The notes: generated by a model not told the origin, from the letters alone. DNA of 64,000 nt from Rhodothermales bacterium (GCA_041391505.1 JAWKNW010000006.1:195514-259513); one strand, 5' to 3'; shown: positions 17,448 to 27,034, counted from the first letter of the stretch. Program-made: numbers and translations.

Positions 17448-17870
17448 ATGCTCCGATCGACTATGGCCATAGCAGTGCAGAACATCGCCCCACGCCGCCC
17501 CCAGGGACGCGCCACCAGCCATCCGGCCAGCCGGGAGTCCGGCAGCGTGCTCGAGCCGCCGATGTGTTTGAACGACCTGATCGCCAAACCCGCCTTTACC
17601 TTTCTGGTGCGGGTGCAGGGCCATTCGCTGGTTCAGGCCGGCATCATCGATGGCGATTTGCTGGTCGTCGACCGCTCGGTGCGGCATCGGAATAACGACT
17701 TTGTCGTCGCCGCCGTGCAGGGCGAACTCACGGTCAAGCGCATCGAATACCGCAACGGCAAGGTGCGGCTGGTGTCCGCAAATCCGGAGTACCCGCCGAT
17801 CGACATTATCGAGGAGATGCGCTTCGAGGTGCTGGGCGTCGTCACGCATGTGGTGCATTTCATGCGCTAG
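17448..17870 (+). CDS. umuD: UmuD/LexA-like S24 serine peptidase
   Basis: 140 residues. The S24 catalytic domain is clear: FLVRVQGHSLVQAGI with nucleophile Ser60, IDGDLLVVDRS, and GELTVKR with general base Lys97. It lacks a helix-turn-helix, so it is UmuD rather than LexA. UmuD is cleaved upon RecA activation and then joins the translesion polymerase UmuC (Pol V). Oddities: the usual GDS around the nucleophile is GHS, the N-terminal arm has no obvious Cys-Gly or Ala-Gly cleavage pair, and umuC does not follow. An ATG at 17463 is an alternative start. It has its own promoter, so it is separate from the recJ operon. Confidence 0.85.
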   Translation: MLRSTMAIAVQNIAPRRPQGRATSHPASRESGSVLEPPMCLNDLIAKPAFTFLVRVQGHSLVQAGIIDGDLLVVDRSVRHRNNDFVVAAVQGELTVKRIEYRNGKVRLVSANPEYPPIDIIEEMRFEVLGVVTHVVHFMR

Positions 17871-17980
17871 GAGGGCAGGGCATTCTCGCGTGACGTCGGA
17901 CCCGCGGTGAAACGGTCGCGTTTACAGGGATGGATCGCTCCGGTCGGATGGACCCGCCGACGGGATCGACTCCACTGCAA

Positions 17981-17997
17981 AGCTCCGCTGCGGAGCT
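17981..17997. other. Short perfect hairpin after the umuD-like gene
   Basis: AGCTCCG and CGGAGCT form a 7-bp stem around a three-base CTG loop, 110 bp after the umuD stop. No T-run follows, so it is only a weak terminator candidate. The rest of the 174-bp gap up to the GWxTD gene shows nothing recognisable. Confidence 0.3.
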
Positions 17998-18044
17998 CCC
18001 TTGCTAAGCTTCCCCGCAAAGCCCCTTCACCGCCGGACGCCACC

Positions 18045-20363
18045 ATGCCCGCTACGAGCGCGACACGACGTATTCTGGTCATTCTCCTGCTGGCCGTGGC
18101 CGGCGCGGCGTGGAACATCGCGCCGGCCACGGCGCAGTCCCCCGCCGACTCCCTGCACTTCCTGGAGGGCAAGGCGGCCTTCGATGCCGGTCGCTTCGAC
18201 GAGGCCATCGAACACCTGACGGCGTTTGTCGAACAAAGCCCGGGAGCGGCGAACGCGTATTATTACCTGGCGCGCGCGTATGCCGTGCAGGGCAACGAAC
18301 CCGATGCCACGCGCTCCATCAACCGCGCCATCGATCGCGACTAGACCAACCTGCTCTACCGCGAATGGCAGCACCGCATCGGGTCGCGTGCGTTTCGGAT
18401 CATCCAGAAGGCCCGTGAACGCGATATGCTGCGCGATATGCTGCGCATCGATCCGGACAATGCGTACGCCAACACGGCCATCGGGGCCGAGCGCACCCTC
18501 GTCTACCAGCATCACCGCAACCGGATACGCCTGCCGGAACTGACGCCCTTCGAGTCGCCGCTGGAAACCAACCGGGAAATCCAGCACCGGCTCGTGGTGG
18601 ACGACAAGGACATCCCGGATGCGCCCGAGCCGCCGGCCACGCAAAACCCGTTCGACATCGAGGAGATGCGTCAGCGCGGGTATGTCGTACAGGACCTAGG
18701 GATCCGGGCGGACTCCGCCTTTGCGGAGGCGAACGAGCGGCTGCTTGGCGTCCTCGAGCGGGACCCGTCCTATCTCGAAGCCTATGCGCCACTCATGGCC
18801 CTGTTGTCCGGCGACGGCGACGCGCATGGCATGAAGTACTGGGCTTCCACCATGCGACAGGAATATCCGGACGACTACCACGCGTGGCTGTATCTCGGAT
18901 ACGCGACGCATCAGCTCGGGCAGACGGAAGAAGCCGAACAGGCCTTTCACGAGGCGCTCCGGCTCATGCCGGCGGACGAGCGCGCCGTGTTCGACGATGT
19001 GCATCGGGTCATGAACGACGCCGGCGAGGCGCTCGCCGCGGCGGATCCGGCCTTCAGCACCGAGCGGTTCTGGTCGCGCCGGGATCCGCGGTACCTCACT
19101 CCCTCGAATGAACGCGAAATCGAGCATTATGCCCGGCTCGTCTTTGCCGACATGCATTTCGGCGAGGAGAAGCTGTCGTTGCGCGGATGGGATTCCGACC
19201 GTGGCAAGGTCTACGTACGCTACGGACCGCCCACGGCCATGTACTACATGAGCAACCAGATTGCAGGCTGCAGCGGCCGGATGACGTCGGGCAATCTGAG
19301 CAGCATCAGCAATTTCCACATCTTCGAGTATCCAGACTACCGGTTTGTCTTCGGCAATGCCGGCAATTTCGGGGATGCCCAAAATGTCATCATCCCCCCC
19401 CTGAACGAGTTCACGCTCTATACGCCCTGCTCGGAAGCGTTCAATACGGTACGTTCGACCGCGGCGGATTTCGATTACGTCATCAAGACGCGCAATACCA
19501 TCCGGGAAACGCCGGAGGCCTATGCCTACGAGCCGGCCGGCCGCAAGGTGTTCTTCCCGCATCTGGCCAGCGCCTTCAAGCGCGAAGGCGGCGGGTCCGA
19601 CCTCTATGTGGCCTATGGCATCCCGCTTTCGGTGGGTCCGCGCCAGAGTGCCCTCAAGCTTGATGTCGAGGCCGGCGCCTTCCTGCTGGCCGGCGAGGAG
19701 GGACCGGTATCCGAAAAGCGGCTCCACATCGATGAGGTGCCCGGCGCGGAGGCGCATGTCTTCAACGACGCCACCATCTGGATCGGCGCCATGGGCCTCG
19801 ATGCGCCGGCCGGCGAGCACACGCTCGCGGTGGAGTTTGAATCCAAAACGCAGGGCGCGCTGGGGTTTGAGCGCTCGGATATCACGATTCCCGATTTCAC
19901 GTCGAGCGATTTCGGCGTCTCCGATATCCAGCTTGCGTACCTCGCGGAAGAGGCCGAGACGGAGCATATCGGCGCATCCTATTTCGAGCGACGGGGGTAT
20001 CGCATTTATCCGGCGCCCTGGGGCGTATTCGGCGTCGAGCAGCCGTTATACATCTATTTCGAGATGTACAACCTGAAGGCGTCAGCGGAAGGCAGCACGC
20101 GGTATCAGGTCGAGGCGCTCTTGATCGCCCGGAAAGATGCCGGCCGGCTCAATCAGGTGTTTCGGCGCGCGTTTCGACGGGGCGGCGGCGGCGAGGGCGT
20201 GGCGGTGCGCTTCGAGGGCGTGGGCTCCACGGCGGACGACGGGCAATACTTCATCATGGATGCCAGTAACCAGCCGCCCGGTGTGTATGTGCTGGCCTTG
20301 CATGTGACGGATCTTGAGAGCGGCAAAACGATCGAGCGCGTGCGGACGGTGATGCTCGAGTAA
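18045..20363 (+). pseudogene. GWxTD-domain protein with N-terminal TPRs, interrupted by an in-frame TAG
   Basis: One continuous frame from the ATG at 18045 to the TAA at 20363 (about 772 codons) carries a TAG at 18342-18344, after codon 99. Before the stop: a signal peptide (hydrophobic ILVILLLAVAGAAW, cleaved after ATAQ) and a TPR-like pair. After the stop the same frame continues without shift into TPR helices, then the GWxTD domain (RGWDSDRGKVYVRYGPP) and a beta-rich C-terminus. GWxTD proteins are exported proteins of Bacteroidota and relatives with unclear function. The stop may be a real CAG-to-TAG mutation, a sequencing error or readthrough. A restart at 18426 would lack the signal peptide. 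The last codon lies six bases from the convergent transglutaminase gene. Confidence 0.75.
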
Positions 20364-20369
20364 TCGCGT

Positions 20370-21347
20370 TTATTGCTGTTGCTGCTGCTGTTGGAGTCTT
20401 TCCGCCGGCGTCATTTCGACGCCGTTGAGATCGCCGGGCTGCACCACGAGCGCCAGCTGGGGCATCGCCGCCTCGCGCACGGGGAATCGGGCCCGCGCCA
20501 CGGAAACGCCCACGTGCAGCGTGCTCCGGGCCGACCCCTTGTACACGCCCCGCGTCGGCGGCACATCGACATAGTCGCGCCCGATGGCCACCCGAATATG
20601 CCGGTCGTCGGCGAGGGTGTTGTTGGTGGGATCGAACCCGACCCAGTCGAGGCCGGGGATGTAGGCCTCCACCCACGCGTGCGAGCCGTCTTCAGCCGAC
20701 CGGTTGTGCTCCTGGTCGGTGTTGGGGCGATGAAAGAGGTAGCCGCTGACGTAGCGGCAGGGAATGAACAGATGCCGGGCCAGGGAAATAAAGATATGGG
20801 CGAAATCCTGGCAGACCCCGCTCCGCATCTTTAACGCGTCGTCGATGGGCGAATGGGCGTGCGTGCTCTGGGGGCTGTAGTCGAACTGCTCGTAGATGAG
20901 TCCGTTGAGCCGGCGAAGCAGGGTGAGCGGATCGCTCGTCCGTGCGATGTCGTGCTCTGCGATGAAGGCGTGCAGCAGCTGCGTCGGACGGGCATATGCG
21001 CTGGGCAGCACCATCTCCAGATGCGCATCGCCGGCCATGATGGCTTCGATGGCCTCCCAGGCCTCCATCCCGACGGCCTCCGGCAGGTCGTCTTTCGGGC
21101 GCACTTCCACCAGCGCGCGTGAGGTCAGGGTCAGTTCATCGTGTACATCCGGAATATCGAAGTGGTGGATCGTGTTGCCCATGTAGTCCTGGTAGCTGTG
21201 CACCTGGGCATGGGGCGTGATGTCGAGGTCGAATGAATAACACTGCTGCTCGGACTCGGTTCGCGGGCACATGCGTACTTCCATGCGGCTTTCGCGAATG
21301 GGGGACTCGTACGAAAACCGGGTGATGTGGCGGATGACATACTGCAT
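20370..21347 (-). CDS. Transglutaminase-like protein with bacterial transglutaminase N-terminal domain and poly-Gln tail
   Basis: 325 residues from the ATG at 21347. An N-terminal beta domain (residues 1-90) is typical of the bacterial transglutaminase-like N family. The core has the catalytic triad: Cys179 in MRSGVCQDFAH, His223 in GSHAWVEAY and Asp239 in VGFDPTNN. The protein ends in seven glutamines (residues 319-325), encoded by CAG/CAA codons. It is cytoplasmic by lack of a signal. It starts one base after the alpha-E gene stop and is the third gene of the ATP-grasp/alpha-E/transglutaminase operon, a set proposed to modify peptides or make a peptide-like product. An overlong upstream frame is noncoding. 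Confidence 0.9.
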   Translation of the reverse strand: MQYVIRHITRFSYESPIRESRMEVRMCPRTESEQQCYSFDLDITPHAQVHSYQDYMGNTIHHFDIPDVHDELTLTSRALVEVRPKDDLPEAVGMEAWEAIEAIMAGDAHLEMVLPSAYARPTQLLHAFIAEHDIARTSDPLTLLRRLNGLIYEQFDYSPQSTHAHSPIDDALKMRSGVCQDFAHIFISLARHLFIPCRYVSGYLFHRPNTDQEHNRSAEDGSHAWVEAYIPGLDWVGFDPTNNTLADDRHIRVAIGRDYVDVPPTRGVYKGSARSTLHVGVSVARARFPVREAAMPQLALVVQPGDLNGVEMTPAERLQQQQQQQ

Positions 21348-21348
21348 G

Positions 21349-22311
21349 CTAGTAGGCGAGGTTGTAGTTGAGCGGGTACGTGATGCAGGTTTCGAAGACA
21401 CTGTCGTGGATCTGGAGGCAGCGGTGGTGGATTTCCTCCAGATAGCCCTGGACGTCGCCGGCGAGGATGTCACCGATCGGGTCGAATTGCAGGCTGGATG
21501 CCAGCTTGCCGGCCTGTCGGTACGCCTCACTCTGCTTCATCAGCGGGATCGATTCGGAGAGCGCTTCGAGGGCGCTGAGAATCATCCGGATGCCGAAATG
21601 GACGGAATGCGGGAAAGAGGGATGGAGCAGCAGAAAGCCCATGGCCCGATCGGGCTGGATGTTGGCCGTGTGGAGCCGGCAGTAGGCCTCGAACGCCGTG
21701 CAGGACTTTAACAGGCCGACCCACTCCATGTAGTCCTCGATTGCAAACGATCCGTCTTCCGGCACGGCAGGGTCGTCGAAATGGACGCCCAGCAAGCGCA
21801 CGATGGATTGCACGCGCTCGATGTACCGCCCGAGCTGGATGAACAGCCACCCTTCGTCGTGGCTGAGGGTCGTGTCCGACATGCCCTGGAACAGGTGCGA
21901 GCCGTCCCGGACGGCCTGGAAGAAGGCATGCGCGTCGGTATCCCAGATGCCCAGCCGCTGGGCGTGCTGTACGTGCAGGAACATCCTGTTGATCTGCTCC
22001 CACATCTCCGTGCTGATCTGCTCGCGAATCTCCCGCGCATTCTGGCGGGCGGATACGATGCTGTTGACGATCGACCCGGGGACCCGCGCGTCAAACGTGA
22101 GCGAGGCGGCGACGAGGTAGGGCTCGAAGCCCGTGTCCGGCACCGCCGGCATATACAGGCTGCGGGCCACCCTGCGCCAGCGCTGCTGTACGACATCGTC
22201 CTTTTGATCGAGTAGGCCGTGCAGGTTGACGTTCAGCACGCGCGCCGTATGCTCGGCCCGTTCGAGGTACCGGCTCATCCAGTATAGACTATCCGCGACT
22301 CGTGAAAGCAT
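21349..22311 (-). CDS. Alpha-E domain-containing protein (DUF403)
   Basis: 320 residues, nearly all alpha-helical. The N-terminus MLSRVADSLYWMSRYLERAEH is the diagnostic signature of the alpha-E family, followed by a WEQINRMFLHVQ helix and SDTTLSHDEGWLFIQLGRYIER. The family has no known catalytic activity; it is always found beside the circularly permuted ATP-grasp protein and is thought to act with it. Nine bases separate it from that gene and one from the transglutaminase gene, a tight operon. Confidence 0.92.
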   Translation of the reverse strand: MLSRVADSLYWMSRYLERAEHTARVLNVNLHGLLDQKDDVVQQRWRRVARSLYMPAVPDTGFEPYLVAASLTFDARVPGSIVNSIVSARQNAREIREQISTEMWEQINRMFLHVQHAQRLGIWDTDAHAFFQAVRDGSHLFQGMSDTTLSHDEGWLFIQLGRYIERVQSIVRLLGVHFDDPAVPEDGSFAIEDYMEWVGLLKSCTAFEAYCRLHTANIQPDRAMGFLLLHPSFPHSVHFGIRMILSALEALSESIPLMKQSEAYRQAGKLASSLQFDPIGDILAGDVQGYLEEIHHRCLQIHDSVFETCITYPLNYNLAY

Positions 22312-22321
22312 GCGTTTTCTC

Positions 22322-23752
22322 TCAGTCGATGACCCAGGTGTCCTTGCTCCCGCCGCCCTGCGAAGAGTTCACCACCAGCGAACCTTCCTTCAGCGCCACC
22401 CGCGTGAGGCCGCCCGGCACGATGCGGACGCTGGAGCCGAACAGCACGTACGGACGGAGGTCGACGTGTCGCGGCACGACCCGCTCGCCTATGAAACAGG
22501 GGGCTGCCGAAAGCGCGAGGGTGGGCTGGGCGATGTACTTCCGCGGCGATTGCTGGATGGCGAGCCGAAACGTTTCTCGCTCTGAGGCCGTGCTGTGCGG
22601 CCCGATCAGCATCCCATAGCCGCCCGACTCGTCGACCGATTTGACGACGAGGTGCTGCAGGTTTTCCAGGACGAAGCTCCGATCGGAGGCGTTCTCCAGC
22701 AGGTACGTTTGCACATTGGCCAGAATCGGCTCCTGCTGGAGATAATACTCGATGATCGCCGGCACATAGGCATACATCGCCTTGTCGTCCGCCACGCCGG
22801 TGCCGATCGCGTTCGCGAGGATGACGTTGCCGGCGCGGTAGGCGTTGAACAACCCGGGTACGCCCAGCGTCGAGTCCGACCGGAACGGGATCGGGTCGAG
22901 GAAGTCGTCGTCGATGCGCCGGTAGATGACGTCGACGCGTTTCAGGCCGGCGGTCGTGCGGGTATAGACCACGTTGTTGTGCACGAGGAGGTCGCGTCCT
23001 TCGACCAGCTCAATGCCCATCTGCCTCGCAAGGAAAGCGTGCTCGAAGTAGGCGGAATTGAAGACCCCGGGGGTTAGCAACACGACCGTCTGCTCGCGGA
23101 CTCCGGCGCCCAGTTCCTGCAGTGTGTTGAGCAGCGCGTTGGGGTAGTGGTCTACCGTCCGGATCTGATAGTGCTGGAAGAGCTTGGGGAAGACATTGCG
23201 CATCACCTGGCGGTTGTTGAGCATGTAGGACACACCGCTCGGCACCCGCAGGTTGTCCTCCAGGACCGCGAACGTGCCGTCGGGGAGCCGAACCAGGTCG
23301 ATGCCGGCGATCGACACGTAGATGTCTTTTGGGATCCGGACGCCCCGCATCTCCCGGCGGTAGTGCTTGCAGCTGTACACGAGCTGTCGGGGAACGACGC
23401 CGTCGCGGAGGATATGCCCCTCGTGGTAGATATCCTTCAGAAAAAGGTTGAGGGCCGTAATGCGTTGCGAGAGACCGGCTTCCAGGTGCTCCCATTCCTG
23501 CCGGCTGAGGATGCGCGGCAGGATGTCGTACGGGAAGATCTTTTCGGTCCCCTCATCGTGACCGTAGACGGTGAAGGTAATGCCGCGCTGCAGGAAGGCC
23601 ATGTCGGCCGCGTGCTGGCGCTGGATCAGCTCGTCGGCGGACAGCTCCTGGAGCCGGCGATGCAGTGTCTCGTAGTGCGGGCGCGGGACGAGGCCCTCCA
23701 TGAACATCTCGTCATGCGCGCTGGTGAGGGCATAACTTGATAGTAGCGACAT
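22322..23752 (-). CDS. Circularly permuted ATP-grasp protein (DUF404/DUF407)
   Basis: 476 residues. Diagnostic segments: ITFTVYGHDEGTEKIFPYD near the N-terminus, YVSIAGIDLVRLPDG, VLEDNLRVPSGVSYM (metal/ATP ligands) and a late GYGMLIGP. Comparative genomics places this family among amide-bond ligases in which the ATP-grasp halves are permuted. As first gene of the operon it probably ligates an amino acid or amine to a peptide. No substrate peptide and no proteasome-like (Anbu) gene, a frequent partner, is in the window. The ATG at 23752 begins the usual N-terminus. Upstream is a 229-bp AT-rich divergent promoter region. Confidence 0.92.
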   Translation of the reverse strand: MSLLSSYALTSAHDEMFMEGLVPRPHYETLHRRLQELSADELIQRQHAADMAFLQRGITFTVYGHDEGTEKIFPYDILPRILSRQEWEHLEAGLSQRITALNLFLKDIYHEGHILRDGVVPRQLVYSCKHYRREMRGVRIPKDIYVSIAGIDLVRLPDGTFAVLEDNLRVPSGVSYMLNNRQVMRNVFPKLFQHYQIRTVDHYPNALLNTLQELGAGVREQTVVLLTPGVFNSAYFEHAFLARQMGIELVEGRDLLVHNNVVYTRTTAGLKRVDVIYRRIDDDFLDPIPFRSDSTLGVPGLFNAYRAGNVILANAIGTGVADDKAMYAYVPAIIEYYLQQEPILANVQTYLLENASDRSFVLENLQHLVVKSVDESGGYGMLIGPHSTASERETFRLAIQQSPRKYIAQPTLALSAAPCFIGERVVPRHVDLRPYVLFGSSVRIVPGGLTRVALKEGSLVVNSSQGGGSKDTWVID

Positions 23753-23790
23753 CCGGCTGGATCCTCAATCGGGCAAAAGGGGTGGGGTTT

Positions 23791-23803
23791 TGCATGATAT
23801 GCA
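23791..23803. promoter_or_regulatory. Small palindrome in the AT-rich divergent region upstream of the ATP-grasp operon
   Basis: TGCAT-GAT-ATGCA, flanked by T4 and A4, lies 39-51 bp upstream of the ATP-grasp start codon. The region 23753-23981 between the divergent ATP-grasp and oxidoreductase genes is markedly AT-rich for this genome and must hold promoters for both; no confident -35/-10 pair could be chosen. Confidence 0.3.
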
Positions 23804-23981
23804 TAAAACGGGTTCGATAACCTAAAAAAATAAAAGAAATTATGATATATGGGGCAATAAAATGATGTCGAGGCGGCGGGCATGTGTTTCCTTTCGCCGG
23901 CGCGATGCGTCGCGTGTGGCATGCTGGCGGGAATTTCCGTAGACTGTTCGCCATCATCTGGACACCCTTTCCCACACCCGT

Positions 23982-25118
23982 ATGAAGCGCCTCGCGTCCG
24001 CCGGCCGGCTGCGCCGGCTGGCTCTATTCCTGGTTCTGCCCGCCCTCATGGCACTCTCCGGCAATCGCCCCGAATCCCCCGCGCCGCTGCGCATCGCCAT
24101 CGTGGGGCTGGTCCACGGACATGTGAACGGCTTTTTGCGGGACGCCATGCAACGTTCCGATATCGAACTGGTCGGCGTGTACGACCCGGATCCGCGCCTG
24201 CTCGCCGAGCGCGGCGCCCGCTTCGATGTGCCGGAATCGATGCGTTATACGGACCTCGCTACCATGCTGGATGTCGTTCGGCCCGAAGCGATTACGATCT
24301 TCACCAACACGTTCGATCACCGGCGCGTCGTGGAGATGGCGGCGGCCCGAGGCATCCATGCCATGATGGAAAAGCCGCTCGCCGTGTCGATGGAGCACGC
24401 CCAGGCGATACGCGATGCCGCGTATGCCGCCGGCATCCATGTCCTCGTCAACTACGAGACGACCTGGTACGCGAGCAACCAGTTTGTGTACCGGCGCGTG
24501 ATCGACGAAGGCGCGATGGGCGAGGTCCGCAAAATCGTCGTGCACGACGGGCACGAAGGGCCGCGAGAGATCGGGGTGGAGCGGGAATTTTTCGACTGGC
24601 TGACCGATCCCGAGCTGAACGGCGGCGGGGCGTTGACCGACTTCGGGTGCTACGGCGCCAACCTGATGACCTGGCTGCGCAAGGGCGAACGCCCGATTGC
24701 GGTCACCGCCGTCCTCCAACACCTCAAAACGGACGACCCGGGGTACGCGCGGGTCGACGACGAAGCCAATATCCTGGTCGAGTACCCGGATGCCACGGGC
24801 ATCATCCAGGCGTCCTGGAACTGGCCATTCGGCCGGAAGGACATGGAGGTCTACGCCGAAACGGGCTACGCCATCGCGCTCGATGCCGACCGGCTTCGCG
24901 TCCGGCTGCCCGGCGAGGAAGAACAGCTCGCCCGGGGCGCCGGCCTGAAGGCCCCGTTCAACCACCCGCTGAGCTATCTGGCGGCCGTCGTGCGCGGCGA
25001 GATCCGCGTGGCGCCGCACGACCTCTCCTCGCTGGAGAATAACCTCACCGTCACGGAAATCCTCGATGCCGCGCGCGTCTCGGCGGCTACGGGCCGGCGT
25101 GTGCTGCTGACTCCTTAA
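23982..25118 (+). CDS. Gfo/Idh/MocA family oxidoreductase with an export signal
   Basis: 378 residues. A basic N-region with a pair of arginines (GRLRRLALFLVLPALMAL) and a hydrophobic stretch forms a signal peptide that could be Tat-type. A Rossmann fold follows (LRIAIVGLVHGHVNG, then VGVYDPDP) with the family's MMEKPLAVS motif; the C-terminal alpha/beta domain contains TDFGCYGANLM. Members oxidise or reduce sugars and cyclitols using tightly bound or free NAD(P). Export is unusual unless NAD is bound before transport, as in glucose-fructose oxidoreductase. It is followed 41 bp later by the ABC transporter. Substrate unknown. Confidence 0.88.
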   Translation: MKRLASAGRLRRLALFLVLPALMALSGNRPESPAPLRIAIVGLVHGHVNGFLRDAMQRSDIELVGVYDPDPRLLAERGARFDVPESMRYTDLATMLDVVRPEAITIFTNTFDHRRVVEMAAARGIHAMMEKPLAVSMEHAQAIRDAAYAAGIHVLVNYETTWYASNQFVYRRVIDEGAMGEVRKIVVHDGHEGPREIGVEREFFDWLTDPELNGGGALTDFGCYGANLMTWLRKGERPIAVTAVLQHLKTDDPGYARVDDEANILVEYPDATGIIQASWNWPFGRKDMEVYAETGYAIALDADRLRVRLPGEEEQLARGAGLKAPFNHPLSYLAAVVRGEIRVAPHDLSSLENNLTVTEILDAARVSAATGRRVLLTP

Positions 25119-25159
25119 TCCTTGCCGCGCAACACGATACCGCGCAGACGTTCCCCCGC

Positions 25160-27034
25160 ATGCTAAAAGCAGCCTCCGGCGCGCGAAAGGCTCCTCATGG
25201 ACCCCGCAAAAACCCGAACGAGCGCTCCTACGAGGAGATGGGTCTCAAGGAGCGCTTCGCGGCGCTGACCTACGTCCCTCCGTTTTTCAGATTGCTCTGG
25301 CAGGCCGGCCCCCGGCTCATGCTGGGCAACATGGCCCTGCGCATCGTCCGCTCCGCCATTCCCCTGGCCACGCTGTACCTGGGGAAGCTGATTATCGACG
25401 AGACGATCCGCCTGGTAAACGCCGGCGGGGGCGACATGAGCCGCATTTGGTATTACCTGGGGCTCGAACTGGCGCTGGTCGTCGTGTCCGACCTGATCGG
25501 ACGTGGCATCGCGTTGATGGACGGCTTGCTCGGGGACCTGTTTACGAACGATATCTCGGTGCGGCTGATGCGCCATGCCGCGCAGCTCGACCTCATCCAC
25601 TTCGAGGAGTCGACCTTCTATGACAAGCTCGAACGCGCACGCCAGCAATCCTTTGGCCGGCATGTCCTGATGAGTCAGGTCTTCACGCAGCTCCAGAACA
25701 TGTTGACCATCCTGTTTCTGGCCGCCGGCCTCGTAGCGATGGCGCCCTGGCTCATCCTGCTCCTGCTCGTCGCGCTGGTGCCGGCGTTTCTGGGCGAGGC
25801 GCACTTCAATGCGCGGAGCTACAGCCTCATCCGCGGGTGGACGGAGGAGCGACGCGAACTCGACTACCTGCGTTATGCCGGCGCAAGCAACGAGACCGCC
25901 AAGGAGGTCAAGATCTTCGGGCTGGCCGATTACCTGTCGACCCGGTTTCAGGACATCGCCGATGCCTACTACCGGGCCAATCGCGAGCTGTCGGTTCGCC
26001 GCGCCGGCTGGGGCGGCCTGCTTGCCGTGGTCGGTACCCTCGGATACTACGCGGCGTACGGCATCATCATCTGGCGCACGGTCGCCGGCCAGTTCACCGT
26101 GGGCGACCTCACGTTCCTCGCCGGGGCTTTTTCCCGGCTGCGCGGGTTGCTCGAAGGGTTGTTGCTCAATTTTGCCTCCATCGTCGAGCGCGCGCTGTAT
26201 CTCAAGGATCTCTTTGAGTTTTTCGAGATCAAACCGCTGATCGTGGAAGCCGAAACGCCGCGCGCCGTGCCGGCGCCGATCGTGGAGGGATTCCGCTTCG
26301 AGAACGTCGGTTTCCGGTACCCGGGCACGGACGTATGGGCGGTCCGCGAGCTGGATTTTACGCTGCATGCCGGCGAAATCCTGGCGCTCGTCGGCGAAAA
26401 CGGCGCGGGCAAGACGACGCTCGTCAAACTCCTCGCCCGGCTCTACGACCCGGACGAAGGCCGCATCCTGCTGGACGGTCACGACCTCCGCTCGTACGAT
26501 ATCGAAGCGCTCCGGCAACGCATCGGGGTGATCTTTCAGGACTTTGTGCGGTACGATTGGACCGCCGGCGAGAACATCGCCGTCGGCAGAATCGAGCAGC
26601 GCGACGAAAGTGAACGGGTGGCGCGCTCCGCCGAAATGGGGATGGCGCGACCCGTCATCGACAAGTTGCCGGGCGGGTACGCCCAGATGCTGGGGCGCCG
26701 GTTTTCGGAAGGCGTGGAGCTCTCCGGCGGCGAATGGCAGAAAATCGCCCTGGCTCGCGCCTATATGAGAGATGCCGACCTCGTCATCCTCGACGAACCC
26801 ACGGCCGCGCTGGACGCCCGGGCGGAATACGAAGTCTTCCAACGGTTTGCGCAGCTTACCGAAGGCAAGATGGCGGTGTTGATCTCCCACCGATTCTCGA
26901 CCGTTCGCATGGCGGACCGCATCCTGGTCCTGGATCGCGGCCGGCTGATCGAGGAAGGCACCCACGAGCAATTGCTCGCGCTGGGAGGACGTTATGCCGA
27001 ACTGTTCGGGCTCCAGGCGGAAGGATACCGCTAG
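25160..27034 (+). CDS. ABC transporter, fused permease and ATP-binding protein
   Basis: 624 residues. An N-terminal six-helix transmembrane domain of the exporter type covers about residues 45-350. The nucleotide-binding domain follows: Walker A VGENGAGKTTLVK, Q-loop IFQDFVRYD, a signature LSGGEWQK (Glu in place of the usual Gln after LSGG), Walker B LVILDEPTAALD and the H-loop ISHRF. It is probably a homodimeric exporter; the substrate cannot be told. It lies between the oxidoreductase and rsmB on the same strand, 26 bp ahead of the TTG start of rsmB. Confidence 0.92.
   Translation: MLKAASGARKAPHGPRKNPNERSYEEMGLKERFAALTYVPPFFRLLWQAGPRLMLGNMALRIVRSAIPLATLYLGKLIIDETIRLVNAGGGDMSRIWYYLGLELALVVVSDLIGRGIALMDGLLGDLFTNDISVRLMRHAAQLDLIHFEESTFYDKLERARQQSFGRHVLMSQVFTQLQNMLTILFLAAGLVAMAPWLILLLLVALVPAFLGEAHFNARSYSLIRGWTEERRELDYLRYAGASNETAKEVKIFGLADYLSTRFQDIADAYYRANRELSVRRAGWGGLLAVVGTLGYYAAYGIIIWRTVAGQFTVGDLTFLAGAFSRLRGLLEGLLLNFASIVERALYLKDLFEFFEIKPLIVEAETPRAVPAPIVEGFRFENVGFRYPGTDVWAVRELDFTLHAGEILALVGENGAGKTTLVKLLARLYDPDEGRILLDGHDLRSYDIEALRQRIGVIFQDFVRYDWTAGENIAVGRIEQRDESERVARSAEMGMARPVIDKLPGGYAQMLGRRFSEGVELSGGEWQKIALARAYMRDADLVILDEPTAALDARAEYEVFQRFAQLTEGKMAVLISHRFSTVRMADRILVLDRGRLIEEGTHEQLLALGGRYAELFGLQAEGYR

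Noticed and set aside
17448..17870. Reading the S24 peptidase as LexA
   Set aside because: It lacks the N-terminal helix-turn-helix domain and is only 140 residues long.
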